Source: WRAU01 sp964277385 (lineage in GTDB: Bacteria; Pseudomonadota; Alphaproteobacteria; WRAU01; Hepatincolaceae). Taken from it: a stretch of DNA of 64,000 bases. Shown piece by piece: positions 45,575 to 54,764 of the stretch. Position 1 is the first letter of the stretch; the number at the start of each line of letters is the position of its first letter. The notes under the pieces were generated by a model, which had not been told where the DNA came from, ran no database searches, and saw nothing but the letters and a program-made list of their open reading frames with translations. The stretch covers positions 1,302,001-1,366,000 of the forward strand of contig OZ195520.1 in the NCBI GenBank assembly GCA_964277385.1, written 5' to 3'. Made by a program: the position numbers and the translations under genes.

Positions 45575-45973
45575 ATGAAAAAAATATCTATTTTATTATT
45601 AATATTAGGAATCTCTTCTTGTTCTATTTGGGAAAATAGAACAAAAAACCTTATTAATAAAGAATTAACACTAATTGTAGATAATAAGAAAGAAAATCAG
45701 TCAATTCCATATATTATAATAAAAGGAGATGGCAGAGTTTCTGGAATGACAGGTTGCAATAGACTTTTAGCAAATGCTATTTTTGAATCTTCTGGAAAAA
45801 TTAAATTTCAAAATATTGCTATAACTAAAATGTTTTGTAATGATAGCAATGAATTAGAAACAGATTTTTTAAATGCTTTAGATAATACTCATTATTATTC
45901 TATAGAAGAAAAAACAACTGTTCATTTTATAGATAAAAATCAAGAAGTATTAATTTCATTTATAATGAGGTAA
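45575..45973 (+). CDS. META-domain lipoprotein (HslJ-like)
   Basis: This 132-residue protein has a lipoprotein signal peptide (KKISILLLILGISSC, lipobox ISSC) and a META domain: GRVSGMTGCNRLLA, then ITKMFCNDSNELETDFLNAL, and a final beta hairpin YYSIEEKTTVHFID. META proteins such as HslJ are outer-membrane-linked with unclear roles in stress and drug tolerance. It follows fmt by 6 nt and is convergent with the membrane protein gene behind it. It lacks the usual second half repeats of longer members. Confidence 0.82.
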   Translation: MKKISILLLILGISSCSIWENRTKNLINKELTLIVDNKKENQSIPYIIIKGDGRVSGMTGCNRLLANAIFESSGKIKFQNIAITKMFCNDSNELETDFLNALDNTHYYSIEEKTTVHFIDKNQEVLISFIMR

Positions 45974-45988
45974 TAAATTAATTTAATA

Positions 45989-46927
45989 TTAATCTAAGCC
46001 TTTAAAAACGATGGTGATAATATCAACTATCAACATAGCTACATATTCAATAATATTAAAAACAACATACTTTAATACAAAAAAGCCAACCATAAAAATA
46101 GGTAAAATTATAAATAAAACATTGTATGATAATATGGTATTTTCTATTATATCTGCAATAAAATCATCACAAATTATCTTAGTTAATAAACCATCTTTAC
46201 TAAATCCAACAAGGCTAAATTTATATGTTATATGTAAAAAAATAAAATATATGGCAACCATAATTGTACATATTAGTATTATATTTACAGATAGCTTGCC
46301 AAAAAATATTTCACTAATATCGCTTTTTATATCTCCTTCTGAATCAGAATCAAAATCTTTTTGAAATTTTTTATTAAAAGTAAATACACTTGATACTAAT
46401 AATGAAATTAATATAGTCATAACAAACAACCATATATTAATCATTTGACCTTGCATATCAGATAAGCTGGCACCATAAGAACTATTTCCTTCACATAGTG
46501 AATTAATATTTTTACTAAAATAAAGATCTGATAAATGTCTATAAATATAATCTAAATGAGAAATAAATTTAAAAAAAATTGATAATAAAGAATTTCTAGA
46601 TCCCTCCAAAGCAAAAGCTATAGATGCTACAATGCACAAGGCAAAGAAAAATAAATGTCTATCTAAGATAAATTTTAATCTTTCTATTCTACTTTCACGA
46701 CCCTTTAAAATAAAAGGTTTATATAGAAAATCTATAGATTCAATACAAATTGAAATTATAAGAGCATAAATAGCAAAAAATGTAAGTATATACTTAGTTA
46801 TACTGGAATTATAATCATGAAATATCAAATAGCACGATGGAATAAATAACAAACCAATAAAAATCCATCTTGCCGTCTTTAACTTTCTATAAGTTGCATC
46901 TTTAAATTTATTTTTTCTAGTTTTCAC
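45989..46927 (-). CDS. multi-pass membrane protein of unknown function
   Basis: I do not recognise this 312-residue protein. It has a basic N-terminus (MKTRKNKFKDATYRKLK) and about seven hydrophobic segments, near residues 19-36, 43-62, 90-107, 165-183, 213-233, 258-280 and 285-308. Between helices 3 and 4 is a loop with Cys (NSLCEGNSSYG), and after helix 4 an acidic stretch DSDSEGDIKSD. The start is GTG (46925-46927). It is alone, between the convergent META lipoprotein gene and the restriction-modification gene 199 nt upstream on the same strand. Confidence 0.65.
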   Translation of the reverse strand: MKTRKNKFKDATYRKLKTARWIFIGLLFIPSCYLIFHDYNSSITKYILTFFAIYALIISICIESIDFLYKPFILKGRESRIERLKFILDRHLFFFALCIVASIAFALEGSRNSLLSIFFKFISHLDYIYRHLSDLYFSKNINSLCEGNSSYGASLSDMQGQMINIWLFVMTILISLLVSSVFTFNKKFQKDFDSDSEGDIKSDISEIFFGKLSVNIILICTIMVAIYFIFLHITYKFSLVGFSKDGLLTKIICDDFIADIIENTILSYNVLFIILPIFMVGFFVLKYVVFNIIEYVAMLIVDIITIVFKGLD

Positions 46928-47126
46928 GACTTAACAAATATTTTTTTATTATTATAGGAAAAATAAGTAGCTTAATAGTTTAAAATAAATGGAACAACAA
47001 CACTTATTTTATAGCCCCTATTTATAGGGTAAAGTTGTTTTTTTGCTGTTTTTTTGCAATTTACATCATTGTCTCATTTTTTTAAGGACTTGTATATAAA
47101 AAATTGCCAAGAAAATTCTATTAATT

Positions 47127-50100
47127 TTATAACATAGTTACATTAGATTCTGATATTTTTTTTTCTACATCTATTGTATAATAAATAACTTTTATTATAT
47201 TTTCTATGTGCTCTATTTCTTCAAGCGATAGGCACCTGATTTTTCTTGCATTGATATATTTTTCTAAAATTTTTGCATCACCCATTTTGTATTCAAATAC
47301 CTCTTCAGATACGCAAGAAAAATATGTACTTTTATTGATATAAAGCCTTGATTTTTCTTTATCTAAACTTGCTTTTATAATCTCATTGTTTTGTATTCCA
47401 TCATATAAAAACTGGGGATTTATACTATTATTTTTTTGTGACACTTTTTGATCTTTATGAACAAACATTAGCTGTTTCCCTAACTTTGCCAATTCTAAAA
47501 ATTTGTTTTTATCATCTACAAAAATTATTCTTGGAAAATCTATTCTTAAGTATTCTATATATTTTTCTTTGTATTCTTTAGAATACATCACCGCATAAAT
47601 ATAACCACACACAAGTTCTATATTACTTTTATTTGGATTATTTTCATTAAATTGTTCACCTCCACTGTAGCTTATATCTAGATTGTATTTTTCCTTTATG
47701 AAATCTTTAAAATAACTAGAAAAATTATCTTTTAATAACCATCTATCTTCTTTATAGTCGTGTATTTGCTTATCTTTTGTTACTTGCCTTGAAATCTTTG
47801 TAATTTTACTTTCAGTTAGATATATTGGAGTTGTGTAGGTTTGTCCTCCCATAAAGCCTAAATCCATAATATTTTTTACTGCTAAAAAATGATTATAATT
47901 AGATGTATAAGTATTTCTAATAAAAGAAAATCCTACATTATTTTTAAGCAAAAAATGTTGTAATATTTTATATCTGGGACGCTCTAAAAAGCCAGCTTCA
48001 GAAGAATAATATGTATACCTGTTATCAAAAACTCTGTATTGAATTAGTTCTATATTCCCGCTGTTTTTATAAACTTTCTCAACAGCTTTTCCTAATTGCC
48101 AGCTATTATCTTGTCTTAAGTTATACTTGTTTCTTATATACTCATCAGATAAAGTTTTTAAATCAATCTGTACTTGTTGCATCTCATTCTTAGATAATTG
48201 AATTGCTAAATTATCTCGTGCACTCTTAACGCCAGAACTATACTCAACAAAAATTTCATTCATACCAATGCTATTACCATAAGATAGTATTCCCTCTTTT
48301 TTTATTGGAACAAAGAATGATAAGGCATCTTCAAAACGCTTTTTTTCTATATGTTTTTTTTCTATATAATTGGAATCTTCTAGTTCTTCTGATAAAAATA
48401 ATTCCTCTATAAATTGCTTTTTAGGTTGAGTTTGTTTTGAAATCTCTTCTTTTTGATTTGCCCATAAACTTTTAGAAAAATCTCTATTAAATCCTTCTAT
48501 ATCTATCTTTTCCCAAGATGTTGTTTTATAAGTATTATTAGCCAAATAATTATATTTTTCTTCTCTTAATCCCCATAAATCTTGATAATAAACATCCGCA
48601 ACTTTATTATTACTTAATCCATTTTTTACAAATATTGCTATTGCCACACCTTGCATAATATCAAAAACATTTTGATCTATACCTCCATTTGGAGTTGATT
48701 CTTTTTTCCTAGAATCTCCATGTAAATTTAATATGTAAATACTACTAAATTCTTTTAACAATTCATTACGCATTTTTCTATGAGTTAATCCATTAATAAA
48801 GGAATTATTAACAATAACCGATAATATACCTTTATTTTGTGAAGATAGTTTGTTATGAGCAAACCTTATAAATTTAATATAATCATCACCTAGTGTTGTA
48901 ATAGTTTTTTCATCAACTGGTTTATAATCTTTAAGTAAGCTTCCTATAAAGTTTTCTTTACCTTTATTATCTAAAATAGGGTTTTTACTTTTTGAATTAT
49001 AAGGGGGATTGCCAAGAACCACCATTATATCTTCTGATTCTTTAATTTCATGTGCTTTCTCACCCTCTTGTGATAATTCAGGTAAAAAACTATCATACTG
49101 CGGACTAAGTTGCGAGAGAGTATTAGTTAAATAAATCTGAATCCTTTCATTTATATTCATTTTATAATTCTTAGATTTTAAATATTCCGAAAGTTTTAAA
49201 TGCGCCACCACATAAGGTGCCATTAGATATTCAAACCCATAAATATTTTTAAGTACAATATCAGAAATTATAGATTTTGTTTTTGCTGAATTATTTGGTA
49301 AATTATCCAAAATTTCTTTATAAACATCAAGTATAAAAGTCCCCGTTCCTGTTGCAAAATCTAGTACCTTTACCGATTTATCAGCAAATCCATCTTGAAT
49401 ATCTAGTTCTTCTTTTAAAATTTCTGATGTAGATTTTACAATGTACTGCACTACTTGTGGAGGAGTATAATATACACCTCTATCTATTTTTAGTCCTTTA
49501 TCGTACTGCTGTAAGAAATCTTCATAGAAATATAAATATGGATCCGCAACTTTTTCTTGAGATGATTTATTATAAGATAAATATTCACCAACGGCGTACA
49601 TATCAATATTATTAACTACAAACAAAAGTTCTTCTAAAAGCCAGCCACACTTTAAGCTAATATCTTTTTTAGGATTGGTTAGCACATCTAAATATTTAAC
49701 CATCTCGGCAATTAATGAGAAGTTTATGTTAATATATTCTTTTATATTGTTAATAGTAAGTAAAGTGTTTTGTATCTCTACACTATCTTCATTTTTAATA
49801 TTAAGTTTTGCTAAAAATACAGCATATGAAACCATTTGTGCAAAAGCATCTATAAACTCCTCTTTATCCATAGATTCTGATAAATTATTTCTAAAAGAGA
49901 TATAAATTTGATAAAGTTCTCCTCGCTCATTTTTAGCTTGCTTATTAATTTCTTCTAGCAAATATTCTCTTAATAATTTAGATATATTTCCTAAGCTAAC
50001 CGCCAATTGTTTAGGATTAGCAATTTTTTTTATTGGCTTGCAAAAAAAGTTTCTAAAGTTAATTTCTAACTTTTTGATGAGTTCTAACATACTTGGAGAA

Positions 50101-50543
50101 TCTAAATAACTTTCTGTTAAATATTCAGCAGAACCAAAAAATATTTCATTAACTTCTAATTTATCTTCTTTTTGATATAGAAATTTAAAATTTAGATAGT
50201 TTGTAGCGAGAATATTATCGTTAATACTTAAATACTTTACTAACTGTTTAGACTTTTCTATCTCATTAAAATAAGGTTCATTAGGTCTTTTGGTTTCTAT
50301 ATAACCAGTAATAAAAGAACCTTGTTTTGTTTTGATAGAAAAGTCTGGTGTGGCATTACCATATTCAGTATCTATGGCTTTATCTTCGTGCCTTATTTGT
50401 AAGTCTTTTTGTAAAGAATAATAGTTCAGAAGTTCTAGTAAAAAATTTTGAAATGGAGTTCTGTAAGAAACTTCCGTTGCTTTACCATCTAAATTTATTT
50501 CTTTTATTTCAAACAAATATTCTATAAGTATCTTTTTAAACAC
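47127..50543 (-). CDS. single-chain restriction-modification enzyme (type ISP/IIG-like N6-adenine methylase)
   Basis: This 1138-residue protein has an N-terminal PD-(D/E)xK-like nuclease region (Asp67 in TPDFS, then Glu83 and Lys85 in YIETKRP), a helical connector, and an N6-adenine methyltransferase with SAM motif I LDFATGTGTFILDVYKEI (near 399) and catalytic NPPY in VVLGNPPYNSKS (near 511). The C-terminal half (about 700-1138) is a probable target-recognition region and contains QYRVFDNRYTYY, a block found in type ISP and IIG enzymes. No helicase domain lies between nuclease and methylase, unlike LlaGI-type ISP enzymes, so type IIG-like action is more likely. The start is GTG. No partner genes adjoin. 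Confidence 0.78.
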   Translation of the reverse strand: MFKKILIEYLFEIKEINLDGKATEVSYRTPFQNFLLELLNYYSLQKDLQIRHEDKAIDTEYGNATPDFSIKTKQGSFITGYIETKRPNEPYFNEIEKSKQLVKYLSINDNILATNYLNFKFLYQKEDKLEVNEIFFGSAEYLTESYLDSPSMLELIKKLEINFRNFFCKPIKKIANPKQLAVSLGNISKLLREYLLEEINKQAKNERGELYQIYISFRNNLSESMDKEEFIDAFAQMVSYAVFLAKLNIKNEDSVEIQNTLLTINNIKEYININFSLIAEMVKYLDVLTNPKKDISLKCGWLLEELLFVVNNIDMYAVGEYLSYNKSSQEKVADPYLYFYEDFLQQYDKGLKIDRGVYYTPPQVVQYIVKSTSEILKEELDIQDGFADKSVKVLDFATGTGTFILDVYKEILDNLPNNSAKTKSIISDIVLKNIYGFEYLMAPYVVAHLKLSEYLKSKNYKMNINERIQIYLTNTLSQLSPQYDSFLPELSQEGEKAHEIKESEDIMVVLGNPPYNSKSKNPILDNKGKENFIGSLLKDYKPVDEKTITTLGDDYIKFIRFAHNKLSSQNKGILSVIVNNSFINGLTHRKMRNELLKEFSSIYILNLHGDSRKKESTPNGGIDQNVFDIMQGVAIAIFVKNGLSNNKVADVYYQDLWGLREEKYNYLANNTYKTTSWEKIDIEGFNRDFSKSLWANQKEEISKQTQPKKQFIEELFLSEELEDSNYIEKKHIEKKRFEDALSFFVPIKKEGILSYGNSIGMNEIFVEYSSGVKSARDNLAIQLSKNEMQQVQIDLKTLSDEYIRNKYNLRQDNSWQLGKAVEKVYKNSGNIELIQYRVFDNRYTYYSSEAGFLERPRYKILQHFLLKNNVGFSFIRNTYTSNYNHFLAVKNIMDLGFMGGQTYTTPIYLTESKITKISRQVTKDKQIHDYKEDRWLLKDNFSSYFKDFIKEKYNLDISYSGGEQFNENNPNKSNIELVCGYIYAVMYSKEYKEKYIEYLRIDFPRIIFVDDKNKFLELAKLGKQLMFVHKDQKVSQKNNSINPQFLYDGIQNNEIIKASLDKEKSRLYINKSTYFSCVSEEVFEYKMGDAKILEKYINARKIRCLSLEEIEHIENIIKVIYYTIDVEKKISESNVTML

Positions 50544-50659
50544 GATTTTTCTCTTATCTTTTTAAAAATAGATTTAATATAAAAACAACCCAATACAATT
50601 GCATAACATCATAAATAATAGGTCATTAAAAAATACCTATAATAACAAAAATATTTATA

Positions 50660-51622
50660 TTATTTATTTTTTAATAAAATATCCCATGCTTTAACTGCTA
50701 AATTTTCACCGTACATATTAATGATTGATCTTAATCCTGTTGGAGAGGTTACATTAATTTCTGTAATACGTCCGTCTATAACATCTATTCCTACAAAAAA
50801 TAATCCTAATTCTTTTAGTCTTGATCCTATTGCCTTACAAATTTCACGATCTTTATCGGTTAATGGAACATCCTTAGCCTTTCCACCTACTGCTAGGTTA
50901 GATTTTATTTCTCCATCTGCTGGAACTCTTGCAAATCCTCCTGCTAATTCTCCATCTATTAAAATTATTCTTTTATCTCCATATTTTACATTTTCTAAAA
51001 ACTCCTGAACTATTATTTGCTCTTTAAAAGTACTTAAAAAATACTGAATTATAGAACTAAGATTAAAATCTCCTTTTTGTAAAAAGAAAACATCTGATCC
51101 AGCATTACCATATAATGGTTTAATTACTGCTTTTTCGTATTTTTGCACAAATTTATGAATTTCTTCTTTATTTGATGTAATAATAGTTTTTGGCATATAC
51201 TCATAAAATTCTGTAACTAATAATTTTTCAGGGGCATTTCTTACACTCACAGGATTATTAATTATTTTTACCTTATCCATAATTTTTTCTAATAAAAATG
51301 TATTTGTGATGTATGCCATATCAAAAGGGGGATCTTGTCTTATAAAAATAAAATCCATTGTAGATAAATTTACTGATTCCTCACTTTGATGTAATATTGG
51401 AATTTTACCATATTCAATTTCTGATATATCAAAAATTCTATTGACTTTGCTAAGTTTAGCTACTACTTTTTCTTCTATCCATGATAGAGTTTTAGGATTA
51501 TAAAAATATATTTCTAACCCCCTGCTATATGCTTCTTGCATAAAAACATATGTTGTATCACCATTAAAATTTAATTTTTTTAAATCATCCATTTGGAATG
51601 CAACTTTTATAGTTTTACTCAT
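50660..51622 (-). CDS. gshB: glutathione synthetase
   Basis: GshB (320 residues) joins gamma-glutamylcysteine and glycine using ATP. ATP-grasp fold landmarks: KVAFQMDDLKKLNFNGDTTYVFMQEA at the N-terminus, RQDPPFDMAYIT, KPLYGNAGSDVFFLQ, GDKRIILIDGELAGGFAR, and the C-terminal FVGIDVIDGRITEINVTSPTG. It is the downstream gene of the rsmI-yraN-gshB set, 35 nt after yraN. No gshA gene was seen in this window. It supplies glutathione for gloB. Confidence 0.95.
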   Translation of the reverse strand: MSKTIKVAFQMDDLKKLNFNGDTTYVFMQEAYSRGLEIYFYNPKTLSWIEEKVVAKLSKVNRIFDISEIEYGKIPILHQSEESVNLSTMDFIFIRQDPPFDMAYITNTFLLEKIMDKVKIINNPVSVRNAPEKLLVTEFYEYMPKTIITSNKEEIHKFVQKYEKAVIKPLYGNAGSDVFFLQKGDFNLSSIIQYFLSTFKEQIIVQEFLENVKYGDKRIILIDGELAGGFARVPADGEIKSNLAVGGKAKDVPLTDKDREICKAIGSRLKELGLFFVGIDVIDGRITEINVTSPTGLRSIINMYGENLAVKAWDILLKNK

Positions 51623-51657
51623 AAATATCTCTCATATTTAATATATTAAATTGTTAC

Positions 51658-52026
51658 TTAGTACAAACTTTCCCAAGCATTTTCTATGTGGTTTATATTA
51701 TTTTTACTAATGAATATTGCATCAAATCGTAAATTATAATCTTTGTATTCTTGATTATTTTGTTGGAATAGCAACAAAGCATCTTGAATTCTAGCCATTT
51801 GTTTTGCTGAAATAACATAAGGTAAATTGTATTCATCTTTTCTATATTTAACCTCAATTGCTATCAAAATATCCTTTTTACTAGCTAATACATCTATTTC
51901 ACCAATTTTAGTTTTGTAATTCTGTTTTACAATTTTATAACCCTTTTTTTGTAAATAATCACAAGCCTGATTTTCTGCATTTTTACCTATACTATAGCTT
52001 GTTTTTAAATTTAATAACTTTATCAT
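51658..52026 (-). CDS. yraN: YraN-family (UPF0102) endonuclease-like protein
   Basis: YraN (122 residues) has the PD-(D/E)xK-type core of the UPF0102 family: GKNAENQACDYLQKKGYKI, then NYKTKIGEIDVLASKKDILIAIEVKYRK, with the Glu-x-Lys at EVK. Biochemical role not established. Its start overlaps the end of rsmI by 35 nt, indicating coupling. The usual partner arrangement (LpoA, rsmI, yraN, gshB) is kept. Confidence 0.92.
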   Translation of the reverse strand: MIKLLNLKTSYSIGKNAENQACDYLQKKGYKIVKQNYKTKIGEIDVLASKKDILIAIEVKYRKDEYNLPYVISAKQMARIQDALLLFQQNNQEYKDYNLRFDAIFISKNNINHIENAWESLY

Positions 52027-52828
52027 ATACCATACTCTTACTTAAACCAGTTATTTCTGCTATTTTTTTAGATGTTTCTTTTGTAGATTTGCTACTTTGT
52101 AAATACTCTTGTATTAAATTACCTATATTTTCTAAATTGTAATTTTTATCAAGAGAAGGCTTTAATAACACAACCATTTCACCTCTTGGTTTGTTTTCTT
52201 GGTAAAAATTTATTAAAGATGAAACACTTCCTACTTTTATTTCTTCATATAATTTAGTAAGCTCTCTAGCTATAACAACCTCTTGATTATCTCTAAATAC
52301 ATCGGCTATATCTTGCAATGTATTTTGAACTCTATTAGGGGATTCAAAAAATATTAGGGTTAAATCATCATTTTTATATTTTTCAAATAATACTTTTTTC
52401 TTAGTTGATGATTTATCTAAAAATCCTAAAAATAAAAACTTATTAGTCGGTAAACCAGATAGAGTTAATGCTACAATAGGAGATGATATACCACCTATTG
52501 CTTCTATTTTTATATTTTTTTTAATAAGAGATCTTACCAAAACAAAACCAGGATCAGAAACTAAAGGAGTACCCGCATCAGAAATTAAAGCAATATTATT
52601 TCCTTCTTGTAATAGGCTTACTATATAAGAAGTTTTATTGTTTTCGTTATAATTATTGTAACTCACTAGCTTTTTATTGATTCCTAAATGAGCTAATAAT
52701 TTCTTTGAAACCCTAGTATCTTCACATACAACGATATCTACCTCATTAAGAACTTTTATAGCTCTAAGAGTAATATCATCTAAGTTACCAATTGGTGTAG
52801 AAACAATATAAAGAATGCCATTTTTCAT
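51992..52828 (-). CDS. rsmI: 16S rRNA (cytidine-1402-2'-O)-methyltransferase
   Basis: RsmI (278 residues) methylates C1402 of 16S rRNA. The tetrapyrrole-methylase fold shows LYIVSTPIGNLDDITLRA, VVCEDTRVSKKLLAHL, LISDAGTPLVSDPGF, and FFESPNRVQNTL. The C-terminal helix-turn-helix-like end ITGLSKSMVYDKVIKF is typical. It overlaps yraN downstream and is divergent from the LpoA-like gene with an 82-nt spacer. Confidence 0.95.
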   Translation of the reverse strand: MKNGILYIVSTPIGNLDDITLRAIKVLNEVDIVVCEDTRVSKKLLAHLGINKKLVSYNNYNENNKTSYIVSLLQEGNNIALISDAGTPLVSDPGFVLVRSLIKKNIKIEAIGGISSPIVALTLSGLPTNKFLFLGFLDKSSTKKKVLFEKYKNDDLTLIFFESPNRVQNTLQDIADVFRDNQEVVIARELTKLYEEIKVGSVSSLINFYQENKPRGEMVVLLKPSLDKNYNLENIGNLIQEYLQSSKSTKETSKKIAEITGLSKSMVYDKVIKFKNKL

Positions 52829-52910
52829 TTTTTAAATCTTTTATTTTACATAGTATTATAAATTATAATATACTATTTTAGTATTATGAAAATTAATTGT
52901 AAGGAAAAAA

Positions 52911-54203
52911 ATGATTAAAAAATTAACAACTTTTTTTCTATTGTGTTTTTTAAGTAGTTGTAGCTTTGTTTTTGATTCCGTTAAAATGAAGGATAATCGC
53001 GGTAACCCCAAATATAAAGTAGCAATTTTATTGCCACTTTCAGGAAGGCACGAGAAAATAGGAAAATCACTGTTGAATTCTATTCATCTTGCTTACAATC
53101 AAAATCCTAATAAATATATAGAATTAAAGATTTATGATACAAAAAGTGATTTAAAATTTTCAGAAACAATTGCTAAGGAAATTCTTAATGATGGAAACAA
53201 AGCAGTTTTAGGTCCTCTGTTAGGTGAAGAAGCTGTAATAATTGCAAAAACTCTTGAAAAAAATGAAATACCAGTATTTACATTTTCTAATGATATAACA
53301 CTTATACAAAATACTCCTAATCTTTACAGCTTATCTCCAATGCCTTCTGCAGAGATTGAAGCCTCTATAGATTATGCTAGTAAAACTTTAAAAAGTAAAA
53401 ACTTTGCTGTGCTTGTTCCTGATAACAAATATGGCGAAATTATGTATGCCAGCATAAAAAAATTTTTAGCAGATAGAAACTTAAATCTAGTAAGATATGT
53501 TAGTTATCCTCCTAATAGTCCAAGAATTATGGTTAATATAAGAAAAATACTTCCTAGAAATGAATTATTAAGATACGAAAAAATTAATACACAGTTACAA
53601 AATAAAGAAGAAGTGCTAGATAAAAAAGGTAAACCTATCAATAAAGCCCCAGATCCTATACTAGATTTTGATACTTTAATAATAGCTGATTATGGATCTA
53701 GAGTTTCTGTTGTAGCATCTCATTTGCCTTCTTTAGGAATTAACATGAAATCATTAAAAGTTATTGGTTTAAGTAACTGGGAAACACAAGAAATATATAA
53801 TAATAATTTATTCCAAAATGCTTATTTTGCTAGCTTAGTTGACTTTAATGAGTCACATTTTGCAAAAAAATATGAAGAATACTACGGAACTCTACCACAA
53901 TTACTAGATGTTACCGCTTATGATAGTGTAATTACCCTAATGACTTTAGTTTATAAAGATACAGAAGGAAATTTAGTAAATAATTTCACTAAAGAACACA
54001 TTACTTCTATAAAATTAAAAGGACTTGCTAGTAACTTTATTATTACAGAAAATGGAATAACAAAAAGGAATATGTCTATTAAACAAATAAATAAATATCG
54101 TGATGGTGTTGTTATTAAAAAAGAAGATATAGATCTAAATAGCTTCACAAAAAATGACAACCAACCATTAAAAGTAGAGTCTTTTAGATATAAGCATAAA
54201 TAA
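52911..54203 (+). CDS. LpoA-like penicillin-binding protein activator lipoprotein
   Basis: This 430-residue lipoprotein has a signal peptide with lipobox LSSC (Cys near 17) and a periplasmic-binding fold like type 1 solute-binding proteins (Peripla_BP_6): KVAILLPLSGRHEKIGKSLLNS, LGPLLGEEAVIIA, VFTFSNDITL, and VIGLSNWETQEIYNN. LpoA homologues activate class A peptidoglycan synthases from the outer membrane; that role is inferred from the family and from the classic position divergent from rsmI. The N-terminal TPR domain of enteric LpoA is absent, as in other alphaproteobacteria. Confidence 0.78.
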   Translation: MIKKLTTFFLLCFLSSCSFVFDSVKMKDNRGNPKYKVAILLPLSGRHEKIGKSLLNSIHLAYNQNPNKYIELKIYDTKSDLKFSETIAKEILNDGNKAVLGPLLGEEAVIIAKTLEKNEIPVFTFSNDITLIQNTPNLYSLSPMPSAEIEASIDYASKTLKSKNFAVLVPDNKYGEIMYASIKKFLADRNLNLVRYVSYPPNSPRIMVNIRKILPRNELLRYEKINTQLQNKEEVLDKKGKPINKAPDPILDFDTLIIADYGSRVSVVASHLPSLGINMKSLKVIGLSNWETQEIYNNNLFQNAYFASLVDFNESHFAKKYEEYYGTLPQLLDVTAYDSVITLMTLVYKDTEGNLVNNFTKEHITSIKLKGLASNFIITENGITKRNMSIKQINKYRDGVVIKKEDIDLNSFTKNDNQPLKVESFRYKHK

Positions 54204-54585
54204 GAATAGAAATTGGAATCGTTTTTTAATAACACTATTCTAAAACAATAAGAAAATTAATAAAAAATGTAACAGAAAATAATCTTTAAAATGTATTAAA
54301 AGACATTAAATATAGAGTTTTTAATAAATCTTTTTTGGATATAAGGATATAATTTTTTAAATTCTTATAAAGAAGTATCTTCTATTATGTTGTAGTCAAT
54401 ATTTTTAAAACATCATCTAGAAATTTTTGTAAAATTTCACATATATGATTATAAAAAATAATAATATCCCTTATAATGATTATTATTAGAGTTATTTAAT
54501 TTCCATTTTAATTATATCATCAAAAATAACCCTAAGAATTCAATATTTTATATAAACACTCTTCAAATAATATCTTAATAAAACT
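54204..54585. other. gap region with degraded coding traces
   Basis: Between the LpoA-like gene and the methyltransferase fragment. The reverse strand has an 18-residue run ICEILQKFLDDVLKILTT near 54405, protein-like but unassigned; it may belong to the same decayed gene as the fragment at 54586. No terminator with a clear T run was found. Confidence 0.3.
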
Positions 54586-54723
54586 CTAATTTTTTATATT
54601 TTTTTTTGCAAAGTATAATGGGTCTATTTATCTCTTTTTAGCAAATACTTAGTTTACTTTTTCTAAAACCAAAGATAGCCCACCAAATCGTGTAAAAATA
54701 TCTAATACTTTATATTTAACCAT
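54586..54723 (-). pseudogene. N-terminal remnant of a cytosine-5 DNA methyltransferase
   Basis: From ATG 54721-54723 the reverse strand reads MVKYKVLDIFTRFGGLSLVLEKVN then a stop; in the following codons comes VFAKKR, a stop, and IDPLYFAKKNIKN. Dcm-type methylases begin with a motif I of the form LDLFAGAGGLSLGFE followed by VVFANEIDPLA; the alignment across 40 residues is clear despite stops. Motifs IV (PCQ) and VIII are absent from the following sequence. It is probably a dead remnant of a restriction-modification system. Confidence 0.65.
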
Positions 54724-54764
54724 CTCTATACTAATTAGATTATTTTTAAAAATGATAGCACAAA

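Noticed and set aside
47016..47050. Hairpin CCCTA-TTTA-TAGGG followed by T runs on the forward strand
   Set aside because: The T run lies on the forward strand but no forward gene ends nearby; on the reverse strand it lacks a T run. Only five stem pairs.
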